A program made the position numbers and the translations under genes. A model generated the notes under the pieces. That model made no database searches. It saw only the letters and a program-made list of their open reading frames with translations, and had not been told where the DNA came from. From Nitrospira sp. UBA5699 (GTDB lineage: Bacteria > Nitrospirota > Nitrospiria > Nitrospirales > Nitrospiraceae), in contig DIHJ01000112.1 in NCBI GenBank assembly GCA_002420105.1, positions 676 to 40,706 of the forward strand: DNA of 40,031 nt. The letters are read 5' to 3'. Each line of letters opens with the position of its first letter. The stretch's first letter is position 1. Below, one piece after another: positions 1 through 7,456 of this stretch.

Positions 1-866
1 CGCCCGGCGAACACATAGGGATTCCCGTCTTGTCGCGGAAGCTTGCTCAAGACTGCAAGGAGCGGTCCCGCCAGGGGAAGCACATGCGGGCGATCTGCCT
101 TCGTCTGCGGGATACGCCACTCGGCTTGCTCCAAGCTGATGTCCTCCCACCGCATCGTGAGCACCTCTTCGCGGCGAGCCCCAGTGAACAGGTACGTGAA
201 AAAAGCCCCGCGCACACATTCATCAGGTTCTTCGAGGATCGCGGCAAACAGACGAGGAAATTCATCGGGCCGCACGAAACGATCCCGTTCTTTCTCTTTG
301 AAGAAATGAATTCTGGTTGCAGGATTCTCCCCCTGAAACATTCCCCAGTCCTTGGCCAGGTTGAACATCTTTCTGAGCAGGGCCACGGCTCGATTTGCGC
401 GATAAGGCGCCGTTTCCCCGATCTTCGAATGCAGCAGGACAATCTCATTCCGGCTAATGTCGGATAATTTCCGCGTCTTCAAATCCTTGAGATGCATGTC
501 CAACATGCTCCGGTCGTCCCTCGCCGACCTCTTCATGGGGAGATGCCGTTGCTCATACAAGACAGCCAGATCGGCAAAGGTGGGTTCCTTGATCCTGTCC
601 TGGCGTGCTTGCGCCGGATCTTCCCCTTGTGCGATTGCGCCGACATGAGCCTCTGCCAGCTTACGAGCCTGGTCAACCGTGAGAGGACCATGCGGACCGA
701 TGGTAATTCGCCTGACCCGCCCTCTGACACGTTTCTCCAGCACGAAGGTCTTCGTTCCCTTCGTCACTCGCAACGCGAAACCGCGAAGCACGCAGTCTCG
801 GAGAAAGACTTGCCCGGAGGATGGGAACGGAGTGTCATCGATGAGGCGTTTCGTGAGTTTTGGCAT
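1..866 (-). CDS. Tyrosine-type site-specific integrase, 3' end cut by window edge
   Basis: About 288 N-terminal residues are present and the frame is open to the window edge. The ATG at 866 follows a GGAGG about 9 bases upstream. Residues 1 to about 90 (starting MPKLTKRLIDDTPF) resemble the arm-binding DUF4102 domain of P4-type integrases. A SAM-like core-binding domain follows, then the start of the catalytic domain with the first catalytic arginine in the motif TGARREEVLTMRW. The later His-x-x-Arg and the tyrosine nucleophile would lie beyond the window, so intactness cannot be judged. Integrases of this family use tRNA genes as attachment sites, which fits the tRNA-Lys fragment about 190 bp upstream of the start codon. 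Confidence 0.88.
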   Translation of the reverse strand, partial: MPKLTKRLIDDTPFPSSGQVFLRDCVLRGFALRVTKGTKTFVLEKRVRGRVRRITIGPHGPLTVDQARKLAEAHVGAIAQGEDPAQARQDRIKEPTFADLAVLYEQRHLPMKRSARDDRSMLDMHLKDLKTRKLSDISRNEIVLLHSKIGETAPYRANRAVALLRKMFNLAKDWGMFQGENPATRIHFFKEKERDRFVRPDEFPRLFAAILEEPDECVRGAFFTYLFTGARREEVLTMRWEDISLEQAEWRIPQTKADRPHVLPLAGPLLAVLSKLPRQDGNPYVFAG

Positions 867-909
867 GGACGCGTCCTCCGTGCGCGTTGACTTCTCACTC
901 ACCACGGTC

Positions 910-998
910 TAATCAGCGGGCCGAAATGTAGACGCTGTGTAGACACGAGAAAGCGAAATGTCGGGGTCTAGACCGTAATCTAGAGGGGGACCGTAATC
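910..998. repeat. Cluster of short direct repeats upstream of the integrase
   Basis: TGTAGAC occurs at 927-933 and 938-944 (11-bp spacing). GACCGTAATC occurs at 971-980 and 989-998 (18-bp spacing). TCTAGA occurs at 967-972 and 979-984. The 14-mer TAATCAGCGGGCCG at 910-923 is repeated exactly at 1068-1081 inside the tRNA-Lys fragment. Short direct repeats beside an integrase and its attachment site are typical of integrase arm-type or excisionase sites. That role is inferred; only the repeats are seen. Confidence 0.5.
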
Positions 999-1058
999 AC
1001 AACTCGTTGAAGTGTCAAGAGGTGTGGTAAGGGATAGTACCTGAGAGTAAATGCTGGT

Positions 1059-1108
1059 GCTGACTCTTAATCAGCGGGCCGTAGGTTCGACCCCTACACG
1101 GCCCACCA
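1059..1108 (+). tRNA. 3' half of tRNA-Lys(CTT), attachment-site remnant
   Basis: The anticodon arm GCTGA-CTCTTAA-TCAGC (1059-1075) carries anticodon CTT at 1066-1068. It is followed by a 5-base variable region, a T arm GTAGG-TTCGACC-CCTAC (1081-1097), the 3' acceptor strand ACGGCCC, discriminator A and an encoded CCA (1106-1108). The matching 5' acceptor strand GGGCCGT and a D arm are absent upstream, so this is not a complete tRNA gene. It most likely represents the att core duplicated when the adjacent element integrated. Confidence 0.8.
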
Positions 1109-1367
1109 AACCTCGCTAGCTCGTGCCGCCCGTTCTTTTTCATCTTCTCGTAACAAGCACGGGCGGATAAACCCCTTGGGGCTAATCCTTTCCTCTCCAA
1201 ATTCACCTTCGTTTGTTCCGGCGGCTATTCGGGCGTAGGCCTCTTCATTGTCGCCGCCGGATAAACCCCTCCATTGCCCCCGTTGCGATCCCAGTCTCAG
1301 ACGGTTCTTGCAAAAGAAGAATCGGCTTGAACACATGTTCAACGGGGCTTAGGGAATTGCAAGCCGG
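1109..1367. other. Intergenic region without a credible gene
   Basis: No convincing coding sequence lies here. Minus-strand open frames in this stretch have no recognisable domain, and one simply translates the tRNA remnant. A 13-mer, CGGATAAACCCCT, is present twice (1164-1176 and 1258-1270). A palindrome at 1327-1342 is listed separately. Confidence 0.5.
1327..1342 (-). terminator. Palindrome downstream of the 22-kb operon, possible terminator
   Basis: TTGAACA-CA-TGTTCAA has perfect 7-bp arms and lies 25 bp beyond the stop of the last operon gene. On the minus strand it is followed after a few bases by the T-rich stretch TTCTTCTTTT. The stem is AT-containing and the T tract is interrupted, so it may be a weak terminator or a protein-binding palindrome instead. 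Confidence 0.3.
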
Positions 1368-3086
1368 CTATTCATCCAGGAATTGGTGATCCCTATAGGC
1401 AGCCAGGGCGGACGCGAGGCGGGTTTTCAGCTCCAGACGTTTGGGCTTGCCAGTCGAGGTGTAGGGCACCTCCTGACCAAAGAGAATGACCTTGGGGCGT
1501 TTGGCGAACGGAAGCAAGCGGCTGCAGTGCTCAAGCAGGACCGATTCCGTGGCTGAAGAGGTCCCATCTCGCGGGACCACATAGGCGGCGATTTCCTCCC
1601 CGTAATAGCGGTTCTCGAAAGGCACAGCCATGGCGAACCGGACAAGCGGATGACTCTTCAATGCATCGTCGATCTCCAACGGCGAAATATTCACGCCGCC
1701 TCGAATGATCAATTCCTTGAGTCGGCCTGAAATGAAGAAAAACGGTCTCCCCGTCTTGTCTCGCATGTAAAACCCTTCGTCGCCGGAACGGAACCAGCCC
1801 CATTTAAAGGCCTCATCATTGGCGTCGTCCCGCTTGAAGTATCCGGCGCAGACGGTCCCGCCGCGGATGCAAATCTCTCCCCGCGCCATTTCCGGCAACG
1901 GCTGGCCGTTGTCGTCGAGGACAATCATCGTGTTATGCCGCAGCGGCACTCCGATGGAGGGGAACTCATAGTCTCTGAGCCAATGACGATGCTCATCGAA
2001 CGACAGATCGTTCGGCAGGAAGCACGAATAACAGGTCGTTTCCGACAAACCGTACCCATGGCGGATGGGAAAGCCAAACCGGTCTTCAAACCGGACGGCC
2101 GTTTCTTTGAGGAGAGGGCCTGCCCCGCAGATGAATCCGCCGAAGCGGCTCAGCTGGTATCCGGTCAGGTCTTCATTTGCGTCGAGGAGAAATTCCAGCA
2201 AGGTGGGAACCACGCTCACGCAGGTGACCTGCTCCTCGCGCAGTCTCCGCCAGAACGTGCCGCTCTTGAATTTTCGATTCAGCACGACGCTGCCCTTGCA
2301 GTAGAAGGGAGTCATGAGCGTGACCACGGTCCCGTTGACATGGTGGATCGGAAGGACGCACATCAAGCGATCGTTCACGCCAAAGTGGTGCCAGTCTGCG
2401 ATCGCATCGGCGTCAATCAACAGATTCTCCGCCGTCAGAACGACTCCTTTTGGCGGGCCCGTGGTCCCGGACGTATAGACGATCAGGGCTTCGTCCTCCA
2501 GTGAACCGGCATGAGGCGAGTGGGTGCGGAGGAGCGGGCCCCGCCTTTTGCCGCTTCTCGCTTTGTGACTCTTGTTCTCCATGAAGCCTTCATTGTTCAG
2601 CACAATCACATGCCGCAACGCAGGCAGATCTCGCTGCAAACTGCTCACCTCCTCCACATCGCTGTGCCAGCAGCAGACTGCCGAAACATCCGAGTGCTCC
2701 AGAATAAAGCGCTTCTTGTGCGGGGGTTCTTCAACGTTGATCGGCACGACCGTGATTCCCGATATCCATGCGGCAAAATACAGCACCACGGTGACGTCAT
2801 GGTTGAACAGAATCGTCGCGAGACGGTCCCCGCGTCGGAGTCCGATCTGCTCATGGAAAAAGGCGGCCGCCCGTTGGACCACCGTGCCGAACTCCGCGTA
2901 GCTGTATGTGCAGCGGAGCCGTCGGTCATCGTCGCAGTAGATCAGAAACGGCTGATTGACCAAAGTCCGATCGTAGATGCGGGACTTGAAGAAGTCGGTG
3001 AACGACCTCCAGGGCAGCGCGGGGGAGACACCATCCACCTGTCGCGCTTGCGCGATATGCTCAGCGACGGCGATCAAGGGGGACAT
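1368..3086 (-). CDS. AMP-forming acyl-CoA synthetase
   Basis: The protein of 572 residues belongs to the ANL adenylating family, which activates a carboxylic acid with ATP and loads it onto CoA. Visible motifs are the P-loop YTSGTTGPPKG near residue 204, GYGLSETT in the middle, the hinge SGRLKELIIRGG, and the C-terminal STGKPKRLEL with the catalytic lysine. It is shorter than a typical PrpE propionyl-CoA synthetase, so the substrate is open; a short-chain, branched-chain or aryl acid is possible. A GTG at 3092 is an alternative start, but the ATG at 3086 is preferred. It overlaps the end of prpC by 26 bp and is the last gene of the operon, which suggests that it feeds acyl-CoA into this pathway set. 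Confidence 0.85.
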   Translation of the reverse strand: MSPLIAVAEHIAQARQVDGVSPALPWRSFTDFFKSRIYDRTLVNQPFLIYCDDDRRLRCTYSYAEFGTVVQRAAAFFHEQIGLRRGDRLATILFNHDVTVVLYFAAWISGITVVPINVEEPPHKKRFILEHSDVSAVCCWHSDVEEVSSLQRDLPALRHVIVLNNEGFMENKSHKARSGKRRGPLLRTHSPHAGSLEDEALIVYTSGTTGPPKGVVLTAENLLIDADAIADWHHFGVNDRLMCVLPIHHVNGTVVTLMTPFYCKGSVVLNRKFKSGTFWRRLREEQVTCVSVVPTLLEFLLDANEDLTGYQLSRFGGFICGAGPLLKETAVRFEDRFGFPIRHGYGLSETTCYSCFLPNDLSFDEHRHWLRDYEFPSIGVPLRHNTMIVLDDNGQPLPEMARGEICIRGGTVCAGYFKRDDANDEAFKWGWFRSGDEGFYMRDKTGRPFFFISGRLKELIIRGGVNISPLEIDDALKSHPLVRFAMAVPFENRYYGEEIAAYVVPRDGTSSATESVLLEHCSRLLPFAKRPKVILFGQEVPYTSTGKPKRLELKTRLASALAAYRDHQFLDE

Positions 3087-4227
3087 ACTCACTCGTCATC
3101 GGCCCGGTGTACAGCGCGCGGGGCCTGATCAGCCGGTTGTGATCCTGCTGTTCGATCACGTGCGCGCACCAACCGGTGATGCGCGAGCAGACAAACACCG
3201 GCGTGTAGAGTTGTTGCGGAATGCCCATCAGAAGATAAGCCACGGCCGTATAGAAATCGAGATTCGGATAGAGGCCCTTTTCCTGCTGCATGATGCGATC
3301 GATGATGGTCGCGATTTCATACCAACGGCGGTCGCCGCAGGTCCGGCTCAACGATTCCGCCTGCCGTTGAATGATGAGCGAGCGAGAATCCCCATTTTTC
3401 AACACCCGATGGCCGAAACCCATGATGCGGCGTTTGTGGGCCAAGGCGTCCCGCACCCACTGTTCCGCCCTGTCGCGGCTCCCGATTTCGAGAAACATCT
3501 CTGCGACGGCTTCGTTGGCTCCCCCGTGGAGCGGCCCTTTGAGCGTACCGATGGCTGAGGTGACGGCTGAATGCAAGTCCGTCATCGTCGAGGCGGTCAC
3601 GCGGGCCGAGAAGGTGGAGGCGTTGAATTCGTGCTCGGCATAGAGCGTGAGCGACACGTCGAGCACACGGGCCATCACTCTGGCCGTCTCGTCACCTCGC
3701 CGGTCGGTGAGGAGGCACAAGAGATTTTCGGCGAAACCGAGGTCTGGTTGCGGTTCCACGCGGGGTTTCCCGTTCGCGAGTCTGTGGGCAACGGCGATAA
3801 TGAGCGGAATGTGCGCCAGCAGCCGCACCGATTTGCGGACGTTCGCATCATGGGAATTGTCGGAAGCGTCCGGATCTGTCATGCCCAACAGGGAGACGCT
3901 GGTTCTGAGAATGTCCATAGGGTGAGCGGCGGGAGGAACCACGCCAAGGAACGCGGCGACAGGACCGGGCAGGACGGACTGTCCGGCGAGTTGCGCCGAA
4001 AAGTCCTTCAGCTCTTTCCCGGTCGGCAGCTTGCCGAAGAGCAGCAGATAGGCCACCTCCTCGAAGGTCGCCTGCTCCGCCAAATCGCTGACCGCGTATC
4101 CGCGGTATCGAAGCCCCCCTTCGCCTTCGTCCACATGACAGAGGGCCGTCTCTCCGGCCAGGACTCCTTCGAGCCCGGGGCTGTACGCCGGATGCTTCGT
4201 GGTATCAATCGTGGGCATGGCCGTCAT
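3061..4227 (-). CDS. prpC: 2-methylcitrate synthase / citrate synthase family
   Basis: The 388-residue enzyme condenses propionyl-CoA (or acetyl-CoA) with oxaloacetate. Citrate-synthase motifs are clear: EHEFNAST with H199, GPLHGGANEAV with H234, MGFGHRVLK with H273, and catalytic Asp in NLDFYTAVAY (D324). The size and the RPRALYTGP C-terminal motif match the short methylcitrate synthase branch. Its position after prpD and prpB makes PrpC the best assignment. It overlaps prpB by 23 bp and the downstream synthetase by 26 bp, which implies translational coupling. Family members can be promiscuous, so a minor citrate synthase role remains possible. Confidence 0.9.
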   Translation of the reverse strand: MTAMPTIDTTKHPAYSPGLEGVLAGETALCHVDEGEGGLRYRGYAVSDLAEQATFEEVAYLLLFGKLPTGKELKDFSAQLAGQSVLPGPVAAFLGVVPPAAHPMDILRTSVSLLGMTDPDASDNSHDANVRKSVRLLAHIPLIIAVAHRLANGKPRVEPQPDLGFAENLLCLLTDRRGDETARVMARVLDVSLTLYAEHEFNASTFSARVTASTMTDLHSAVTSAIGTLKGPLHGGANEAVAEMFLEIGSRDRAEQWVRDALAHKRRIMGFGHRVLKNGDSRSLIIQRQAESLSRTCGDRRWYEIATIIDRIMQQEKGLYPNLDFYTAVAYLLMGIPQQLYTPVFVCSRITGWCAHVIEQQDHNRLIRPRALYTGPMTSEYVPLDRRR

Positions 4228-5116
4228 CCGTTGAGTGAAACTGCCGGTTCCGTTGCTCGTACTCCGTATACCTCAGCAGGTCGTAGAGTTGTTGTCGCGT
4301 GTGCATCCGGCCCAACAACTCTTGCTGCGAACCGCGACTTTTTATTTCGGCCAGCATGTGCTCGATCGCCTTCGTCGCCATCCGGAGAGCCGTGACGGGG
4401 AACAGGACCAGACGATAGCCGAGATCCTCAAATTCGCTGACGCTCAGGTAGGGAGTTTTCCCGAACTCGGTCATGTTGGCGACCAGCGGCGCCTTGCCTC
4501 CTTCCCTGGCGAGTTGACGGGCAAACGCGCGGAATTCGTCAGGGGACTCCAGGGCCTCCGGGAAAATCGCGTCGGCGCCGGCATCGATGTAGGCCCGTGC
4601 CCGCCGTACTGCCGCGTCTAATCCCTCGACGGCGCGCGCGTCGGTTCGGGCGATGATGAAGAACTCCGGATCCTGTCTCGCGTCGCTTGCCGCACAGATC
4701 TTGTTCACCATCTCACTCGCAGCAACCAGCCGCTTTCCCGGCAGATGCCCGCACTTCTTGGGCAGCTCTTGATCCTCGATCTGCATTCCTGCCAGACCGG
4801 CCTGTTCGAATTCCTTCACGGCCCGCATCGCGACGAGCGGAGGACCGAAACCCGTGTCCGCATCCACAATCGCCGGGATCGTGACGGCCTTGGCGATCGT
4901 GGCTGCGTCAGCCACCACCTCTGTCAGGGACAGCAAGCCGATATCCGGCAATCCTCGCGCAGCCGACAAACCGGCGCCCGAGACATACAGCGCATGGAAC
5001 CCGGCGCGCTCGATCTGCATGGCCGTCAAGGCGTTGAATGCTCCCGGCAACACGAGGGTCTGTTTATCGAGCAGTTCGCGGAAACGTCGCGCTTGGGGAG
5101 CGGGAGAAGCGTACAT
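4205..5116 (-). CDS. prpB: 2-methylisocitrate lyase
   Basis: The 303-residue protein belongs to the isocitrate lyase/PEP mutase superfamily and cleaves 2-methylisocitrate to pyruvate and succinate. The signature KKCGH is present with the catalytic cysteine at residue 122, and the metal-binding VDADTGFG segment has D85 and D87. Length is normal for PrpB. The ATG at 5116 has AAGGA upstream and lies 1 bp after the prpD stop. With prpD and prpC it forms the core of the methylcitrate cycle, which removes propionyl-CoA from isoleucine, odd-chain fatty acids or propionate. Confidence 0.93.
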   Translation of the reverse strand: MYASPAPQARRFRELLDKQTLVLPGAFNALTAMQIERAGFHALYVSGAGLSAARGLPDIGLLSLTEVVADAATIAKAVTIPAIVDADTGFGPPLVAMRAVKEFEQAGLAGMQIEDQELPKKCGHLPGKRLVAASEMVNKICAASDARQDPEFFIIARTDARAVEGLDAAVRRARAYIDAGADAIFPEALESPDEFRAFARQLAREGGKAPLVANMTEFGKTPYLSVSEFEDLGYRLVLFPVTALRMATKAIEHMLAEIKSRGSQQELLGRMHTRQQLYDLLRYTEYEQRNRQFHSTDDGHAHD

Positions 5117-5117
5117 G

Positions 5118-6548
5118 CTAATTCCTTCGCTTTATCTTCAATACCGGCATCAACGCGCTGATGTCTTTGAGCTGATCGAGTTTCCAGACCAGGTCGATTA
5201 CCTCGTTCATGCGCGCCCGATCTAATTTTCCTGTCGCCAGCAGGCGGAACTTCTCTTCGATCTGACGGTCGGACATCCGGTTTTGGGGATGGCCGAGGGG
5301 GAAGTCCGCCTGGTGGACATAGGCGTTCCCCGCTTTCGTCCTGACGGTGATGCGCGTCGGCATTGCCGCCGGATAGCGATCGACGAACTCAGGTTGGGAA
5401 ACGACGCGCACTTTCCGGATCAGCTCACGCAGAACAGGATCCGCGAGGTGTGCGGCTTCGAACGAGCGAATCGTGACCTTGCCGTCCAGCAAGGCCACGG
5501 CCACGCAGTAGGGAAAGCTGTGATCGGCGGTTTCTCTTGTGCGAGGGTGCCACTTTTCAGAATCGCGCCCGATGATTTCGATCGCGACAGCATAGCTGCC
5601 GACTTCGATATCTGTGACGCCCGCCAGGGCATCGACTCCTTCCGTTTTCAGCAGGTCCTCTCTGATCGCCAGAGCGGCTTCCACTGCCGTCTGCGCATGA
5701 TACTCCACGGGGTACCGTTTGATATAGGTGTCCAGGATTTTGAACGCGACCGGCTCGGAAGATCCGCTCTCGCCGCCAAAGAACGGCAGCTCAAGCGGCC
5801 CTGAGACCAGGTTCATGAAGCCCTTCTCCCCTTCAAAAATCGGGGAAGGGCCCGTCATCCCCCGTTGCGCCAACATGACGGCAAACACTCCGTTCCGGGC
5901 GGCGTTCGAGAAGGCGCAGGCCTTCCACATGGACAGATCTCCCACCCGTGTCTGCCGCAACGCGATATTTGCGACGCCGGCCAGGTTGATGGCCTGCAAC
6001 GTCTGCGCCTCCGAGAGTTTCATCACTTTGGCGGCACCGAGTGCGGAGGAAAAGGGGCCGTAGGTCACATGGTCCCAGCCGCGCGGTCGCAAGGCCGCTG
6101 CGTCGCACAGGCGACACTGGACGTCATAGGCAAGCGCGACGGCCTGAATGACGCGCTTGCCGGAAGCACGAGCAGCTTCTCCCGCCGCAAGGACGGCGGC
6201 AATGTTGTCTGAAGGATGCGCCGGTTCCTTGGCAAGGTAGGTATCGTTGAAATCGAGATAGCGGACGAGCGCCCCGTTGGCGAACGCGGCGAGGTCCGGA
6301 AGGGTCCTGTGGCCGGTTCCCCACAAGGTCGCGCCATGTGACACCTTGACGGCTTTGGCGACCTGACCGGCGATACGGCAGGGCCGGGCATTCCAGGCGC
6401 CGAGGGCACAGCCAAGGCTGTCGAGCACTCGCCGTTTGACTTCATGCACCACGCCGCTGGGCAGGTCGTCGTAACAGAGAGTCTGGCAATAGCGAGCGAG
6501 GCGATCTGCGAGCATCCTCTGCCTCACTGAGAAGACGTCAACCGTCAT
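5118..6548 (-). CDS. prpD: 2-methylcitrate dehydratase, MmgE/PrpD family
   Basis: The 476-residue protein matches the MmgE/PrpD family throughout, with the LDSLGCALGA segment near residue 45, the WDHVTYGPFSSALGAAK region, and the EYHAQTAVEAAL motif. It dehydrates 2-methylcitrate to methylaconitate. The annotated ATG at 6548 lies inside a repeat element and overlaps the stop of a 13-codon leader reading frame. An in-frame ATG at 6515, just outside the repeat and with GAGG upstream, gives a start that fits the family equally well. No separate aconitase (AcnD/AcnB) or PrpF is in the window, so hydration of methylaconitate must be done by an enzyme encoded elsewhere. Confidence 0.9.
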   Translation of the reverse strand: MTVDVFSVRQRMLADRLARYCQTLCYDDLPSGVVHEVKRRVLDSLGCALGAWNARPCRIAGQVAKAVKVSHGATLWGTGHRTLPDLAAFANGALVRYLDFNDTYLAKEPAHPSDNIAAVLAAGEAARASGKRVIQAVALAYDVQCRLCDAAALRPRGWDHVTYGPFSSALGAAKVMKLSEAQTLQAINLAGVANIALRQTRVGDLSMWKACAFSNAARNGVFAVMLAQRGMTGPSPIFEGEKGFMNLVSGPLELPFFGGESGSSEPVAFKILDTYIKRYPVEYHAQTAVEAALAIREDLLKTEGVDALAGVTDIEVGSYAVAIEIIGRDSEKWHPRTRETADHSFPYCVAVALLDGKVTIRSFEAAHLADPVLRELIRKVRVVSQPEFVDRYPAAMPTRITVRTKAGNAYVHQADFPLGHPQNRMSDRQIEEKFRLLATGKLDRARMNEVIDLVWKLDQLKDISALMPVLKIKRRN

Positions 6549-6657
6549 TCGTCAATCTTGGGAACAACAGGGAAACATTTTGCCATGTCGGTTATCTCCT
6601 TTCGATGGACGCTTGACGATTGGCCATTGACGGATCCGGCGCTTAACGGTTGACGAA
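6534..6657. repeat. Intergenic heptad element A (TTGAC-type) with inverted arms
   Basis: On the minus strand 6554-6534 reads as heptads GATTGAC-GAATGAC-GGTTGAC. On the plus strand 6611-6657 reads GCTTGAC-GATTGGC-CATTGAC, an interruption, then GCTTAAC-GGTTGAC-GAATCAC. The two arms face each other across about 55 bp. The first arm contains the annotated prpD start codon. The layout (7-bp period, opposed arms, inside the operon) is that of elements C to E, but the unit sequence differs. Confidence 0.6.
6545..6586 (-). CDS. 13-residue leader reading frame upstream of prpD
   Basis: An ATG at 6586, with a strong AAAGGAG Shine-Dalgarno 9 to 10 bases upstream, opens a 13-codon frame (MAKCFPVVPKIDE). 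Its TGA overlaps the prpD ATG in the configuration ATGA. It is the best ribosome-binding site near prpD, so ribosomes could load here and reinitiate at prpD. The second half of the frame is made of the heptad repeat, so the frame may be an accident of repeat insertion. No product or function is known. Confidence 0.35.
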   Translation of the reverse strand: MAKCFPVVPKIDE

Positions 6658-6666
6658 TCACGTTCT

Positions 6667-7440
6667 TCATACATCGGCGAACTTCAGTTTCCGCTTCTCA
6701 AGAAACGCTCGAACGGCTTCCTGCTTCTCAGAGGTGACACACAACCGGCCGAACAGTTCCGCTTCCCGATCCAGCCCTTCTGCCAGAGGAATGTCGAAGC
6801 CGCCCCTGATCGCATGCAGCGCCGTCTCGACCGCCGACTGTCCTCGCGCCGTGATCAGTGACGCGATGACCTCGGTCTCCGCTATCAACTCATGCGGCGG
6901 CACGACCCGGCTGACCAGACCGATTCGAAGCGCCTCCTCCGCAGGCAGGCTCTCACCGGTCAGAATCAGCTCCGCCGCTTTGGATGCCCCGACGACTCGA
7001 GGCAGCCGTTGAGTTCCGCCGAAGCCGGGGATGAGGCCGAGTTTGATTTCCGGCAACCCCATCATGGCTCCGGCTGCCGCAATCCGAATATGGCAGGCCA
7101 GGGCCAGTTCGAGCCCGCCGCCGACGCAGGTCCCGTTAATGGCGACAAGGATCGGTTTCTTGGACCGTTCGATACGGTTGAACAACTGTTGTCCCCGGCC
7201 GGCAAACTCCGATCCTGCATGTTGGTTGTTGAGACGGGCCAGTTCATTGATGTCTGCTCCTGCGCAGAAAAACCGTCCGGTCCCGGTCACGATCACCACG
7301 CGGACGTACTCGTCTTCCTCCACCTCGTTCAGGACCAAGTCGAGTTCCTTGATCACGGAAAGGTTGAGGACATTGGCCGGCGGATGATGCAACGTGATCC
7401 GCGCGACGTGGTGCGAGATGGTCAACAATTGGCGAGGCAT
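6667..7440 (-). CDS. Enoyl-CoA hydratase (crotonase family)
   Basis: The 257-residue crotonase-fold protein has the oxyanion-hole segment CAGADINELARL, then GTCVGGGLELALACHIR, and the catalytic region GLPEIKLGLIPGFGGTQRL with its glutamates. These are the marks of a true hydratase that adds water to 2-enoyl-CoA. The start has GGGAGG upstream, and the gene begins 16 bp after meaB. In this operon it could hydrate crotonyl-CoA from the butyryl-CoA branch or tiglyl-CoA from isoleucine. The exact substrate is not decided by sequence. Confidence 0.88.
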   Translation of the reverse strand: MPRQLLTISHHVARITLHHPPANVLNLSVIKELDLVLNEVEEDEYVRVVIVTGTGRFFCAGADINELARLNNQHAGSEFAGRGQQLFNRIERSKKPILVAINGTCVGGGLELALACHIRIAAAGAMMGLPEIKLGLIPGFGGTQRLPRVVGASKAAELILTGESLPAEEALRIGLVSRVVPPHELIAETEVIASLITARGQSAVETALHAIRGGFDIPLAEGLDREAELFGRLCVTSEKQEAVRAFLEKRKLKFADV

Positions 7441-7456
7441 GGCATCCTCCCGCTCT

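Larger units (their letters stand above)
1..1108. mobile_element. End of a tRNA-Lys-targeted integrative element
   Basis: The segment holds a leftward integrase gene, a spacer with several short direct repeats, and an isolated 3' half of a tRNA-Lys gene ending at 1108. An element that inserts in a tRNA gene normally rebuilds the intact tRNA at one end and leaves the displaced 3' half at the other. The fragment points right, so the element should lie to the left of about 1059 and the chromosome to the right. The body of the element, its cargo and the intact tRNA would lie outside the window. The boundary is inferred from this layout alone. Confidence 0.7.

Noticed and set aside
1015..1206. Minus-strand open frame of 63 codons across the tRNA fragment
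   Set aside because: Its middle is a translation of the tRNA-Lys sequence, a well-known source of false protein calls, and no domain is seen.
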